Below are positions 25,220 to 33,618 of a stretch of 54,526 bases of DNA, one piece after another. The notes beneath the pieces were generated by a model. The model searched no databases. It saw only the letters and a list, made by a program, of their open reading frames with translations, and was not told where the DNA came from. Origin of the DNA: Thalassobius sp050633445. Its GTDB lineage: Bacteria > Pseudomonadota > Alphaproteobacteria > Rhodobacterales > Rhodobacteraceae. A program made the translations under genes and the position numbers. Each line of letters begins with the position of its first letter. The stretch's first letter is position 1. The stretch is taken from NCBI GenBank assembly GCA_050633445.1, contig JBOEGN010000079.1, forward strand, positions 1 to 54,526, given 5' to 3'.

Positions 25220-27057
25220 TCGACGATACGCTTAAGCACGGTTCCGCCGTCACCTGAGGCAAAATACTGGCCCGTTTGATTGACCGTAACCGCACGCAAT
25301 CCGACAAGGCTGCCGGTTTCATCCATGTGCCAGCGCGTGCCATCATAGCGCGCGGCGGCACCCGCTGCACCGACGGCCACCACGTCTTGGGCTGTGCCGG
25401 TTACGGCCAAAAGATCATTGCGCGCCCGCGCGGGCGTGATGATCCACCGGGTTCCGTCGAAATGTCCGATTGTTCCCGATAGCCCGACGATGAAAATATC
25501 ATCCAGCGCACGACCCCAAACGTCGAACAGGAAATGCTCGGTTCCGGCGTTGAATTCATCCCAACGCGTCCCGTTCCAGCGCATGACCAGACCAAAATCG
25601 CCCACGGCCAAAAGATGTTCCGCATCAATGCCCCAAAGACCGTACAGCGCGCTTTTGGTGCCCGAGGGCATACGTTCCCAATCCGCGCCCGTCCATTTCA
25701 GCACCAGGCCTTCGTCACCTGCTGCGAAAATCTGCCCGGCACCATCAGACCAGATCGCCAGCAACGTGATATCCATGAACAGGTCGAAGTGCTTTCGCCA
25801 CGTCGTGCCGTCAAAATGGTGGATTTCGCCCAACTGACCTGCCGCCAGGAGTCCACCATCGGGGGCACGGTTCAGGTCGTGAATGCCAAGATCCCCCGCT
25901 GGCGGCAATGCTTCCCATTTTCCGCGATCGCGGACGATGACCGTCCCTTCTTCTCCGCAGGCATAAAGCTCATCCGATTTCGGATCCTGCCATATTCCCC
26001 AGAGTTGACGGTCGGTCGGGGTTGGCTCGGCCTCCCAATTGGCTTGCGAAGTTCCCTCGACAATGGCCGGCGCGAAACAGGAAAGCGCTTCGCTTCCGCC
26101 GACAAGGATCGTCCCGAAGTCACCCAGCGCCAATGCGTCGCCTGATGGCAAGGTGATGGCCCCCAGAAGATCATGGGTCGTGCCAGTATTCAGGCGTTCA
26201 ATCTTGTCTTCGCCGATCAGATGAATTTGCCCACCGTCGCCGATGGTCAGCACGCCTTTTTGCGTCACTATCAGTGACCGAAAGCGGCTGAACTCATTGT
26301 CCGGCGCAAGTTTTTCAAACGTTTCGCCATTCCACGACACAAGGTCGCCGCGAAACCCGTTCGAGCCAATCAAATACCGACCACCAGCCAGCAGGACGGT
26401 GCCATTGTCGAGTGTGAGAGCCGTCGTGTAGTTCGACGAGACCGAGGATTTCTGGACCGCCCAAGTGCCGTCAATCCCGCGCAGCGTCACCGTTCCATCA
26501 TTCCCAGCGGCCATGACGCGGCCATCCGGCAGGGTCGTGACGGCACGCAAATGCATCATCGTCCCGCTGTCTTCTGTTACCCACTCGGTTCCGTCAAAAT
26601 GCAGGATCGTCCCTCGATCACCGACAACCCAACAGCGCCCGTCCGGGAATCCGTTGATGTCAAAAAAGGGGATGTTCTCTGCCGCGGACGAGTATTTTCC
26701 GTTGTCATCGACCACGCAACCACGGATCTTTTCCCAGGTGTCACCATTGTGGTGCAGGATCAAACCCATCCAGCCGACCGCCCAAAGATCTGACCGGTCA
26801 GTGCCCCAAATGGCGTGGATCGGCACCGGAGCTGGGCTGGGCAGTCTGTTCCAATCCTTTCCATCAAATTGCAAAAACACGCCGTCATCGCCGGCAATGA
26901 AAAGCCCGGCCTCGTCTGCCCAGCACGTCCAGAACACATCGTTGGAATGTGCTCCTGTCCCTTCGAGAGAATACCAGCCCTCTTGCGCCTCTGGTTTGTT
27001 TGGCACCCGTCCGAGGAAAAAGCTTCTGCGAGATAGAACGTCTTCACTATGGGTCAT
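25216..27057 (-). CDS. 14-repeat beta-propeller-like protein of the molybdoenzyme operon
   Basis: A 613-residue protein made almost wholly of about 14 repeats of some 40 residues with the core [LI]xAVGDxGxIxHFDGTxW. Examples are CWVVGDRGTILHFDGTEW, IFAAGDEGLVLKWTGADW and IFIVGLSGTIGHFDGTRW. Fourteen blades suggest two seven-bladed propellers. The N-terminus has a twin-arginine-like SRRSFFLGRVPNK but no hydrophobic stretch after it, so it is not a Tat signal peptide and the protein is probably cytoplasmic. Both ends overlap neighbours by ATGA, showing tight coupling with the Nbp35-like ATPase and DUF2478 genes. An assembly or scaffold role for the dehydrogenase is possible. Confidence 0.8.
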   Translation of the reverse strand: MTHSEDVLSRRSFFLGRVPNKPEAQEGWYSLEGTGAHSNDVFWTCWADEAGLFIAGDDGVFLQFDGKDWNRLPSPAPVPIHAIWGTDRSDLWAVGWMGLILHHNGDTWEKIRGCVVDDNGKYSSAAENIPFFDINGFPDGRCWVVGDRGTILHFDGTEWVTEDSGTMMHLRAVTTLPDGRVMAAGNDGTVTLRGIDGTWAVQKSSVSSNYTTALTLDNGTVLLAGGRYLIGSNGFRGDLVSWNGETFEKLAPDNEFSRFRSLIVTQKGVLTIGDGGQIHLIGEDKIERLNTGTTHDLLGAITLPSGDALALGDFGTILVGGSEALSCFAPAIVEGTSQANWEAEPTPTDRQLWGIWQDPKSDELYACGEEGTVIVRDRGKWEALPPAGDLGIHDLNRAPDGGLLAAGQLGEIHHFDGTTWRKHFDLFMDITLLAIWSDGAGQIFAAGDEGLVLKWTGADWERMPSGTKSALYGLWGIDAEHLLAVGDFGLVMRWNGTRWDEFNAGTEHFLFDVWGRALDDIFIVGLSGTIGHFDGTRWIITPARARNDLLAVTGTAQDVVAVGAAGAAARYDGTRWHMDETGSLVGLRAVTVNQTGQYFASGDGGTVLKRIVE

Positions 27058-28169
27058 TTATTGGGATCCCTGGCGATTTTTGTCGCCGCGTTCAGGCGAT
27101 TGGATTCTTGCGCCAGAAGGGATTTCAGCTCGGCGCTGATCTCTTCGTTTTCTGGCAGTTGCGACAATGCATCGTTCATTTCGGCATCGCTCAGGTTTTC
27201 TGCGAAGACCGTTTCCAGCGTCCCGGCCACCGCGTGTTCGAATGCGTCGCGCCCGTGCTCTATGACCGCATCGACCATAGAGGCAAAGGCCTTTGCGGGT
27301 GCGCTGTCCGGGCTGGCGGTGACAACAGGTGCGCCTGTGTCAGACGCCAGCGCGATTTCCGGCGACAGCGGAATTTGCGCGATCTTTTCGATGTCGAAAG
27401 CGGCCAGCGCCTGCAAAACGTCTGCGTCGGGGAAGAGGTGAAATTCCTCTTTGCAATGCGGGCATTGCACGCCAGCCATGTTGATCGCTGCGCCGATGAC
27501 CGGCAGACCGCGCTCTTTGCAGAATCTAGCGGCCTTGAGACTGTCCATCTGCGCCACGGCCTGGGGCGAGGTGACCAGCACAGACGAGACATTGCTGCCT
27601 TCCAGCATGTCGCAAAGTGTGATCAGCTCATTCCCTGTACCCGGCGGCATATCGATGACCAGAAAATCCAGCGACTCCCAGTTGAAGCTGCCGATCAGGT
27701 GGTGGATGAAGTCATGTTTGTAGGCGTCGCGCCACACGATTGGGCTTGTGTCATCGTGCAACATAAACGCCAGTGAGCCGACCTTGATGGGGTGTTCAAT
27801 CGGCTCGGCTTCGAAATCCAACGTTTCCAGACCAGATTTCTTGGTGCGGATATTTGCATTTGTGAAGCCAAAGAAACGGCTCTGGTTCGGCCCATGGATA
27901 TCAGCGTCAGCGACGCCAACACGAAAGCCCCGACTGGCAAGACCAGCCGCCAGGTTGGTGCTGACGGTGCTTTTGCCAACGCCGCCTTTATTGGCCAAAA
28001 CCACGATGATCTGTTCGATCTCTTGCAGCCGATTCTCGATCAGCACCTTGTTGTGGTAAGGTTTGTCGAGCTTGCAGTCCTGCTCGAGCGGGCAGAACTC
28101 GCATGCATGCCCGCGACCACAATCTTCGTGCTTTTGCTGGGCCAGTTCCTCTGGAAGAAGAAATTGCAT
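27054..28169 (-). CDS. Mrp/Nbp35-like P-loop ATPase with N-terminal cysteine motif
   Basis: A 371-residue MinD/Mrp-class ATPase. The deviant Walker A motif ANKGGVGKSTVSTNLA is at about 59-74, VGVADADIHGPNQSR at about 85-98 and LDFLVIDMPPGTGNELI at about 168-183. An N-terminal cluster motif (Cys17, Cys23, Cys26, Cys32) resembles that of eukaryotic Nbp35 and the C-terminal CPHC (Cys236/Cys239) is the Mrp iron-sulfur site. Such proteins carry and transfer Fe-S clusters. Encoded between the ddh structural genes and the propeller gene, it is a candidate dedicated Fe-S loader for the five-cluster molybdoenzyme. Gene gap to ddhC is 3 bases. Confidence 0.85.
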   Translation of the reverse strand: MQFLLPEELAQQKHEDCGRGHACEFCPLEQDCKLDKPYHNKVLIENRLQEIEQIIVVLANKGGVGKSTVSTNLAAGLASRGFRVGVADADIHGPNQSRFFGFTNANIRTKKSGLETLDFEAEPIEHPIKVGSLAFMLHDDTSPIVWRDAYKHDFIHHLIGSFNWESLDFLVIDMPPGTGNELITLCDMLEGSNVSSVLVTSPQAVAQMDSLKAARFCKERGLPVIGAAINMAGVQCPHCKEEFHLFPDADVLQALAAFDIEKIAQIPLSPEIALASDTGAPVVTASPDSAPAKAFASMVDAVIEHGRDAFEHAVAGTLETVFAENLSDAEMNDALSQLPENEEISAELKSLLAQESNRLNAATKIARDPNK

Positions 28170-28172
28170 CTG

Positions 28173-28937
28173 CTATTCCGATGCCATGTTCAGAAGGATC
28201 CAGTCGGCGGACACCCGCTTTAGACCGTCACGTTCTTTCTCGGCACCCTGCCACAAGGCAAAGGCCATCGGTACGGTATCGCGATCAAAGGAGGCTGTGT
28301 ATTCGCCGGCCGCATCCAGGGGGCGCGACATCACAACAATCCATTCGTTCGGATCGCCGTCATTTTCGACATAGAGGCTGTCCCCCGTCGCGGGTTGGTC
28401 ATCCAGAATGGTCGTGCTGCCCGGGCCACCCGCCGCAAGGCTTTGGATGCTGTTGCTGTCAGCGCGCCAGTACCAGATGTTCACCGCACTGTCGGGGGCA
28501 TCTCCCATGATGTAGGACGTGTCGTCATCGCCCAACGCGAACTGCACCGCGACGCCGTCACGGAAGCGGTCAAAAGCGGTTTCCGTATCTCTGGAGTCAT
28601 CCACCCAGCGCAGGCGCACATAAAGCCGCTCTGACGTTTTGGCCAAGGTCATGTTCAGGAAAGACTCTTCGGCGTCGTAATCCACGCGCAAATCAACAGA
28701 GTCATGCACCGCCGGGGCAGGCATCATTGAAACACGGTATTCGGGCAAACGTTCCCAAATGATGTCTTCGGGGTCGTTGACGCTGCGCAGATAGATCCCA
28801 TCGGGGATGGTCGATACGGCGACGGAATCATAGGCCTCCAGCAGTTTGACATTCGCCTCGGCCAGGGTTTCTGCGAACACATATGTCGGGGTCGCAAGTG
28901 CAGCCAGTAGGGTCATGTTTCGAAGTGATGTAAGCAT
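28173..28937 (-). CDS. ddhC: DMS-dehydrogenase-type gamma subunit (heme b-binding)
   Basis: A 254-residue periplasmic protein of the ethylbenzene-dehydrogenase-related gamma family (DdhC/EbdC/SerC/ClrC). It has a Sec-type signal (MLTSLRNMTLLAALATPTYV, cleavage after FAE or FA). The mature chain is beta-rich with LRVDYDAEESFLNMTLAKTS and LYVRLRWVDDSRDT. In the family a single b heme is held by Met and Lys; I did not assign these residues. ATG 28937 is chosen because AAGGAG lies about 8 bases upstream, overlapping the ddhD stop. It would take electrons from the beta subunit and hand them to cytochrome c. Confidence 0.82.
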   Translation of the reverse strand: MLTSLRNMTLLAALATPTYVFAETLAEANVKLLEAYDSVAVSTIPDGIYLRSVNDPEDIIWERLPEYRVSMMPAPAVHDSVDLRVDYDAEESFLNMTLAKTSERLYVRLRWVDDSRDTETAFDRFRDGVAVQFALGDDDTSYIMGDAPDSAVNIWYWRADSNSIQSLAAGGPGSTTILDDQPATGDSLYVENDGDPNEWIVVMSRPLDAAGEYTASFDRDTVPMAFALWQGAEKERDGLKRVSADWILLNMASE

Positions 28938-28948
28938 GATTTTTCTCC

Positions 28949-29704
28949 TTATCCCCAAAGGTTTTGTGCCGCTGGTTCTGCGGGGACGGTGTCAGGTTTG
29001 GCTGAATCGAGGTCGCGAAATGGTCCGACCCGAACCTCAAGCTCGCTGATTTGCAGTTCGGACCATGCGGTCAGGTCCTGCAGCAGTTGGAAGAGTGTGG
29101 GGTCAAGCAAAGGGATCGTGTTTTTCCGCAAAAGCCCTGCCACGGTATCCAGCGTGTCATCGAGATAGCGACACAGGAAATCCCGTTGCGCCCGGCGGTA
29201 CCCGGATGCGTCTTTGCCCTGCGACAAGGCCCGCGCCTCGAAATGGCACAGCACGGCCATGAATTCGAGCATGCTGGCCAGATGATCCGGCTCGTCCTTT
29301 TTGCCCAGATCTTCGACCGCCGCCTGCAAGCCAAAGTGCTTATAAAAAGCAACGATGTTGAGCATGAACACAGGCCTCGCGAGACCCTTTAGAATGTGTT
29401 CGTGATCCCCGGCCAACAGCGCGGCTGTTGGCTTGCCGCCCCGTCCATGCAGGAAGGCTTCGATATAGCCCGCCTCAAAGCTGTCATAGGTTTCAGACGC
29501 TGTAAGCCGGGGCCAGTTTATCCCCGTCGCAGCCGCCCACGCCGCACTGAATGCAGCATGGAAATCGCCGTTTTGAATGGCTTCGAAAACCTCGGGCGTC
29601 GGATGCTCTAACGCGAGCGCCGCCATCCGCCATATGGTTTCCTTGGCCTTCGCCCGATTGGGGCTGTCTCCCATCGGGAGTTGGTTGGTTGGCTGGACTG
29701 ACAT
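28949..29704 (-). CDS. ddhD: TorD/DdhD-family molybdoenzyme maturation chaperone
   Basis: A 251-residue all-helical cytoplasmic chaperone of the TorD/DmsD/NarJ class. EYIEAFLHGRGG- and HLASMLEFMAVLCHFEARAL-like segments recall the ExxxLHGxxG and the E-P-D-H region of the family. It would bind the Tat signal of the catalytic subunit and guide cofactor insertion before export. The start overlaps the ddhB stop by one base (TGATG). The gene order A-B-D-C is the same as in the Rhodovulum ddhABDC operon. Confidence 0.82.
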   Translation of the reverse strand: MSVQPTNQLPMGDSPNRAKAKETIWRMAALALEHPTPEVFEAIQNGDFHAAFSAAWAAATGINWPRLTASETYDSFEAGYIEAFLHGRGGKPTAALLAGDHEHILKGLARPVFMLNIVAFYKHFGLQAAVEDLGKKDEPDHLASMLEFMAVLCHFEARALSQGKDASGYRRAQRDFLCRYLDDTLDTVAGLLRKNTIPLLDPTLFQLLQDLTAWSELQISELEVRVGPFRDLDSAKPDTVPAEPAAQNLWG

Positions 29705-30681
29705 CAGCTCAACTTGAACATTTCGGCGTGACGATACCCGATCAGCGTATCCATCAATTCGCTTTCCTGCCCTTCGGCCTTTTTCGCGCGTTCTGCCGTG
29801 ATGGTCGCTAGGACATCGCCAACACGTTCACCAAACAGGCTTTCGAGATACTCAAGCGGCACCCGGCTTTCCGACATCGCCGCACCGGTATCGTCAATCT
29901 TTGGCGGCGAAAGTGGCGGCACGTAGAAGACATTGGGCGCGGTCCCGTATTCGGGATGCAGCGGCAATGCGACCTTGTACTTGTCGACCAATGTGTGGAT
30001 CGGGCCGTCTTCGTCGTCGCGATAGCCAATCCAGCGGATGCGGCCAACACATTGCTTGGCACACGCCGTTGGCAGGCCTTTTTCGATCCGGGGGTAGCAG
30101 AAGATGCATTTCTCGGATTTCGAGATTTCTTCGTTGAAATAGACCTTTTTGTAGGGACAGGCCGAGACGCAATAACGATAGCCGCGGCAGCGTTCCTGGT
30201 CGATCAGGACGATCCCGTCCTCTTGGCGCTTATAGATCGCGTTGCGTGAACACGCTGCCAAGCAAGCCGGGTTTTCGCAGTGATTACAAAGGCGTGGAAG
30301 ATAGAAATAGTACGAGTTCGGATAGTCGCCCTCGCCCTCATCTTCGTCCCAGTTTGCGCCCCATGTTGGTTTTACATTGGGGCGAAGCCAGGGGTCTGTG
30401 CCCGTCATCAAAGCTTCTTCGTAGTTATAATCCCACGGCACGCCGTAGTCATCCGAAGACGGTTCGACACCAAGTTTAAGTGCGCCGTCTTCGTCAAAGC
30501 CGCCCCCCATTTGTTCGAAATTTTTGGGGTAACCGGTGCCAGGCCGTGTTTCGACATTGTTCCAGTACATGTATTCCCGACCATTGCGGTTGGTCCATTG
30601 TAGCTTACAAGCCGATGTACAGGTGTGGCAGCCGATACATTTGTTAAGGTCCAGCACCATGCTGAGCTGACGTTTTACCAT
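29704..30681 (-). CDS. ddhB: DMS-dehydrogenase-type iron-sulfur beta subunit
   Basis: A 325-residue ferredoxin-type subunit with four cysteine groups: Cys15/18/21/25 (KCIGCHTCTSACK), Cys132/135/140/144 (LCNHCENPACLAAC), Cys165/171/175 (CRGYRYCVSACP) and CIFC...CAKQC near 192-212. In the third group Tyr168 stands where ferredoxins have Cys, which in NarH/DdhB/EbdB gives one [3Fe-4S] and three [4Fe-4S] clusters. No signal peptide, so it must be exported with the alpha subunit's Tat signal. It transfers electrons from the molybdenum subunit to the heme subunit. Confidence 0.93.
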   Translation of the reverse strand: MVKRQLSMVLDLNKCIGCHTCTSACKLQWTNRNGREYMYWNNVETRPGTGYPKNFEQMGGGFDEDGALKLGVEPSSDDYGVPWDYNYEEALMTGTDPWLRPNVKPTWGANWDEDEGEGDYPNSYYFYLPRLCNHCENPACLAACSRNAIYKRQEDGIVLIDQERCRGYRYCVSACPYKKVYFNEEISKSEKCIFCYPRIEKGLPTACAKQCVGRIRWIGYRDDEDGPIHTLVDKYKVALPLHPEYGTAPNVFYVPPLSPPKIDDTGAAMSESRVPLEYLESLFGERVGDVLATITAERAKKAEGQESELMDTLIGYRHAEMFKLS

Positions 30682-30710
30682 TGTCTCAAGTCCTCCCTAC
30701 TGGTGCGGCC

Positions 30711-33446
30711 TTACGCCGGCTCCACGTCTACGCTGCTTTCATGGGCGAGCTGATTTGCGTTGTATTTCCAGAGTTTAAATCCGAGATGGCCCCAGTTTCC
30801 TGCCAGCTCAAGCGGCTGGATCAGCGTGGCCATGGTGTTGTTCATCGGCTTGGCCTGCTCGTATTGATGCGGCTCCCAACCGTGTTCCATCATGATCGAG
30901 GTTTCCGGCAAAGAGGGATACATTTTGGCCTGAGCAAAGAACTCACCGGCCCCATTAAACACCCGCACCCGGCTGCCATCTGTGATGCCACGTTTCGCGG
31001 CCAGTTTGGGGCTGATATAGATATTCGGTTCGCCCCGCTGCAGCCGCATCATGAACTTGTTCGATCGCCAGTTCGAATGGATGCCCCATCTGGTATGCGG
31101 CGAATAGAAGGACAGCGGATAATTCGACGCCTCGGCACCAGCGTGATGCCGCGCGGTAGGCGTTTTCGCCCCCAGTTTCATGAACCGTGGATGGTCGATA
31201 CAGAATGTAATCCGACCAGTCAGCGTATCGTAGGGCTTCTTTTCTTCGACCTGCGCTTCGAACGGATGATAGGGTTCGGATGGGTTCAACGCATGGGTTG
31301 GCCCCGCGTTTTCGTTCATCACAAAGAACCCCTGTTCGGCCGCGTCCTCCAGGGACATATGCGACATTTCAGGGCTGTTTTCCGCGAGCCACTTGGTGGC
31401 GTCGTAATCGGTCAGCAACTGGCCACCCATGGTGTAGTCGTCATAGATGGTGTGCAAGTCACGGGTGACATCGCCATCCTGATAGCCCTCGGTGATCCCG
31501 CGTGCGATTGCGCGTTCCTGAATTTTTTTGGACAGGATCGCCATGATTTCCCAGTCGGGTTTGGCCTCTCCAATCGGATCGACCGGGCGCGAGAAGACGT
31601 TCACAAAGCGATGGTACCCGACGGACCGCAGATCCCATGCCTCATAATGCGACGCGGCAGGCAGCAGGTAATCCGCCCATTGCGCGGTCGAGTCCATGCG
31701 CACGTTGACATCAACGAACAGTTCTTTGACTTCTTCCAGAATGCGTTCGCGATATTTGTCGGCGAATTTGTTGCGGCGGAATTTGTTGTCCGCGATGGAA
31801 ATCAGACCTTTGACATCGCCGTAATAAGGCATCCAGCCTTCGCCGATGCTCTCGTCGATCATCTCTTCCATTTCATCGACGTTGAAACCGACGCGTTCTT
31901 TTAGCTTGTCATTGTCGAAATGCTTGCGCGCATGTTCGATCATATGGCCACGCTGGAATTCGCCCAGCCCACCGGCTTCGAGCCGTGGGAACTTCTGGAA
32001 ACCGAACAGCGCCAGTTCCAGCCATTTCGGGTGGTTCCAGTTGATCCAGCTTGTGTCCATACCGCCGGTTTTGCCACCGTGGCCTGTCAAGGCCAAGATC
32101 AGAGCCTGTGCCCAACCGGTGTAGATGCCGTTGGAATAGCGACCGACGTTGAAGCCGAGCGCCAGGATGGCCTTCTTGGCTTTGGCGAAAGCCCGCGCTT
32201 CGGCCTTGACCGTCTCAGCCGCCAGACCGGTGGTCTCTGCCGTGGCTTCCGGCGAAAACTGCGACACTTCTTTACGCACGTTTTCAAAGACCGTGGTGAC
32301 CTCGATCCCTTCAACCGTGAAAGTGCCTTCCAGCGCCGGGTCAACGCCGTCGATTGCGATGGTTTTTTCTTCGGATCCCATGGACCCTTTGGCCACAACC
32401 GCGGCGCCGGTTGTCACGTCCCAGTGATAGAAGACCTGATCCGAACCGCCTTCTTTCAGATCCGCTTCGCGCAACATCATGCCGTTGTCGGTGCGCACCA
32501 GAATAGCCAGATCGGTCTGTTCCTTCATGAATTCAGGCTTGTAGAGCCCTTCTTCGATGATCGTATGCGCCATGGACATGGCCAGAAACGGGTCGGTGCC
32601 CTGTTTGATTGGCATCCACAAATCGGCGTGGATCGAGGACGGGTTATAGTCCGGTGCCACGGAAACAATGCGGGCACCGTTATATTTGCCTTCCCAGATG
32701 TAGTGCGCATCGGGGATACGCGTCGCATTCGGGTTGAACATCGACATCATGATGTAATCGGCGTCGAACCACGCGTCCGAGGTGAAGCTTTCAAGCGGGT
32801 TGCCATAAGCAAGATGCGCGCCGGTGTTCAGGTCGCCCACATCAGTAAAGATGTCGAGCTGCACACCGCCCACCAGCGAGGCAAAGCGATAAGGCGCTGC
32901 AAAGCGGACCATCGACAGGTTGCCGGACCCGGTGTGGGTCATCAGCTGGCCGGGGCCGTGTTTTTCGAAGATGTCGATGATCTTGTCAGCGATTTCTTCA
33001 GTGATCTCGTCCCATTCCATGCGCTGCCACTGGCCTTCGCCGCGCTCGCCCACACGTTTCATCGGGTAGCGTAGACGGTCGCCTTCATACATGGCGGCAG
33101 AGTGGATAGAGCCTTTCTGACACCCACGCGGGTTCGCATCAGGCACATTTGGATTGATTTGCGGGTATTTCGCCAGTTGCTCTTCGCGGATGACGATGCC
33201 GTCTTTGACGTAAACATCAAACGCGCAATTGCCGACACAGTTGATGCAATGTGCGGATTTACCGATCTTGTCCCAGGTAAACTCTCTGCGATAGAGATCT
33301 TCCCAGTCCCGATACGGGTACTCTTCCTCTAACGTATCTTCGATGGGTTCAAGCCGGTTCAAGGACCATGCTTTGTTGGCAGCCAAGACACCGGCGCCTG
33401 CCAATGTTGTGTTCCGCAGGAACTCACGACGCTTCATGCGCAGCAT
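30711..33446 (-). CDS. ddhA: DMS-dehydrogenase-type molybdenum alpha subunit (type II DMSO reductase family)
   Basis: A 911-residue catalytic subunit. A twin-arginine signal (RREFLRN, then hydrophobic TLAGAGVLAAN) sends it to the periplasm. The FS0 site has His66, Cys70, Cys74 and Cys109 (HCINCVGNC ... PRGCQKG), the His-x3-Cys-x3-Cys pattern of type II enzymes. FTDVGDLNTGAH (Asp202/Asp205) is where type II members place the molybdenum-ligating Asp. The length equals DdhA rather than the longer EbdA or NarG. GGGAGGAA precedes the ATG. Likely reaction: dimethyl sulfide to DMSO with electrons to cytochrome c2; another S-compound or hydrocarbon is possible. Confidence 0.88.
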   Translation of the reverse strand: MLRMKRREFLRNTTLAGAGVLAANKAWSLNRLEPIEDTLEEEYPYRDWEDLYRREFTWDKIGKSAHCINCVGNCAFDVYVKDGIVIREEQLAKYPQINPNVPDANPRGCQKGSIHSAAMYEGDRLRYPMKRVGERGEGQWQRMEWDEITEEIADKIIDIFEKHGPGQLMTHTGSGNLSMVRFAAPYRFASLVGGVQLDIFTDVGDLNTGAHLAYGNPLESFTSDAWFDADYIMMSMFNPNATRIPDAHYIWEGKYNGARIVSVAPDYNPSSIHADLWMPIKQGTDPFLAMSMAHTIIEEGLYKPEFMKEQTDLAILVRTDNGMMLREADLKEGGSDQVFYHWDVTTGAAVVAKGSMGSEEKTIAIDGVDPALEGTFTVEGIEVTTVFENVRKEVSQFSPEATAETTGLAAETVKAEARAFAKAKKAILALGFNVGRYSNGIYTGWAQALILALTGHGGKTGGMDTSWINWNHPKWLELALFGFQKFPRLEAGGLGEFQRGHMIEHARKHFDNDKLKERVGFNVDEMEEMIDESIGEGWMPYYGDVKGLISIADNKFRRNKFADKYRERILEEVKELFVDVNVRMDSTAQWADYLLPAASHYEAWDLRSVGYHRFVNVFSRPVDPIGEAKPDWEIMAILSKKIQERAIARGITEGYQDGDVTRDLHTIYDDYTMGGQLLTDYDATKWLAENSPEMSHMSLEDAAEQGFFVMNENAGPTHALNPSEPYHPFEAQVEEKKPYDTLTGRITFCIDHPRFMKLGAKTPTARHHAGAEASNYPLSFYSPHTRWGIHSNWRSNKFMMRLQRGEPNIYISPKLAAKRGITDGSRVRVFNGAGEFFAQAKMYPSLPETSIMMEHGWEPHQYEQAKPMNNTMATLIQPLELAGNWGHLGFKLWKYNANQLAHESSVDVEPA

Positions 33447-33618
33447 GTTCTTCCTCCCTATGGTGACACCTCAATCGGTGGGTCGATCACACTCAGTGAC
33501 GAGCCTAGCGAAGACAAAAGCGCTAAAGGTAGCGAACTTGTTGTCATATGTTAACGATTTGTAACTGAGCGAATGAGGGAAGTTGAATGCAGCCCCCTGT
33601 TTGCTGTAGTTCTGCGGT
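33447..33618. promoter_or_regulatory. divergent control region between ddhA and the kinase gene
   Basis: The 172-base gap must hold both promoters. It contains an AT-rich core, TTGTTGTCATATGTTAACG (about 33537-33556), followed by ATTTGTAACTG. The three TGT[CTA]A-like elements could be sites for the OmpR-type regulator encoded at 36003-36704. Spacing is irregular, so this is only a candidate. Confidence 0.35.

Noticed and set aside
30711..33446. A respiratory nitrate reductase (NarG) or ethylbenzene dehydrogenase
   Set aside because: The protein is much shorter than NarG, has a Tat signal and a soluble heme-b gamma subunit; its length and A-B-D-C gene order fit DMS dehydrogenase better than EbdABCD.
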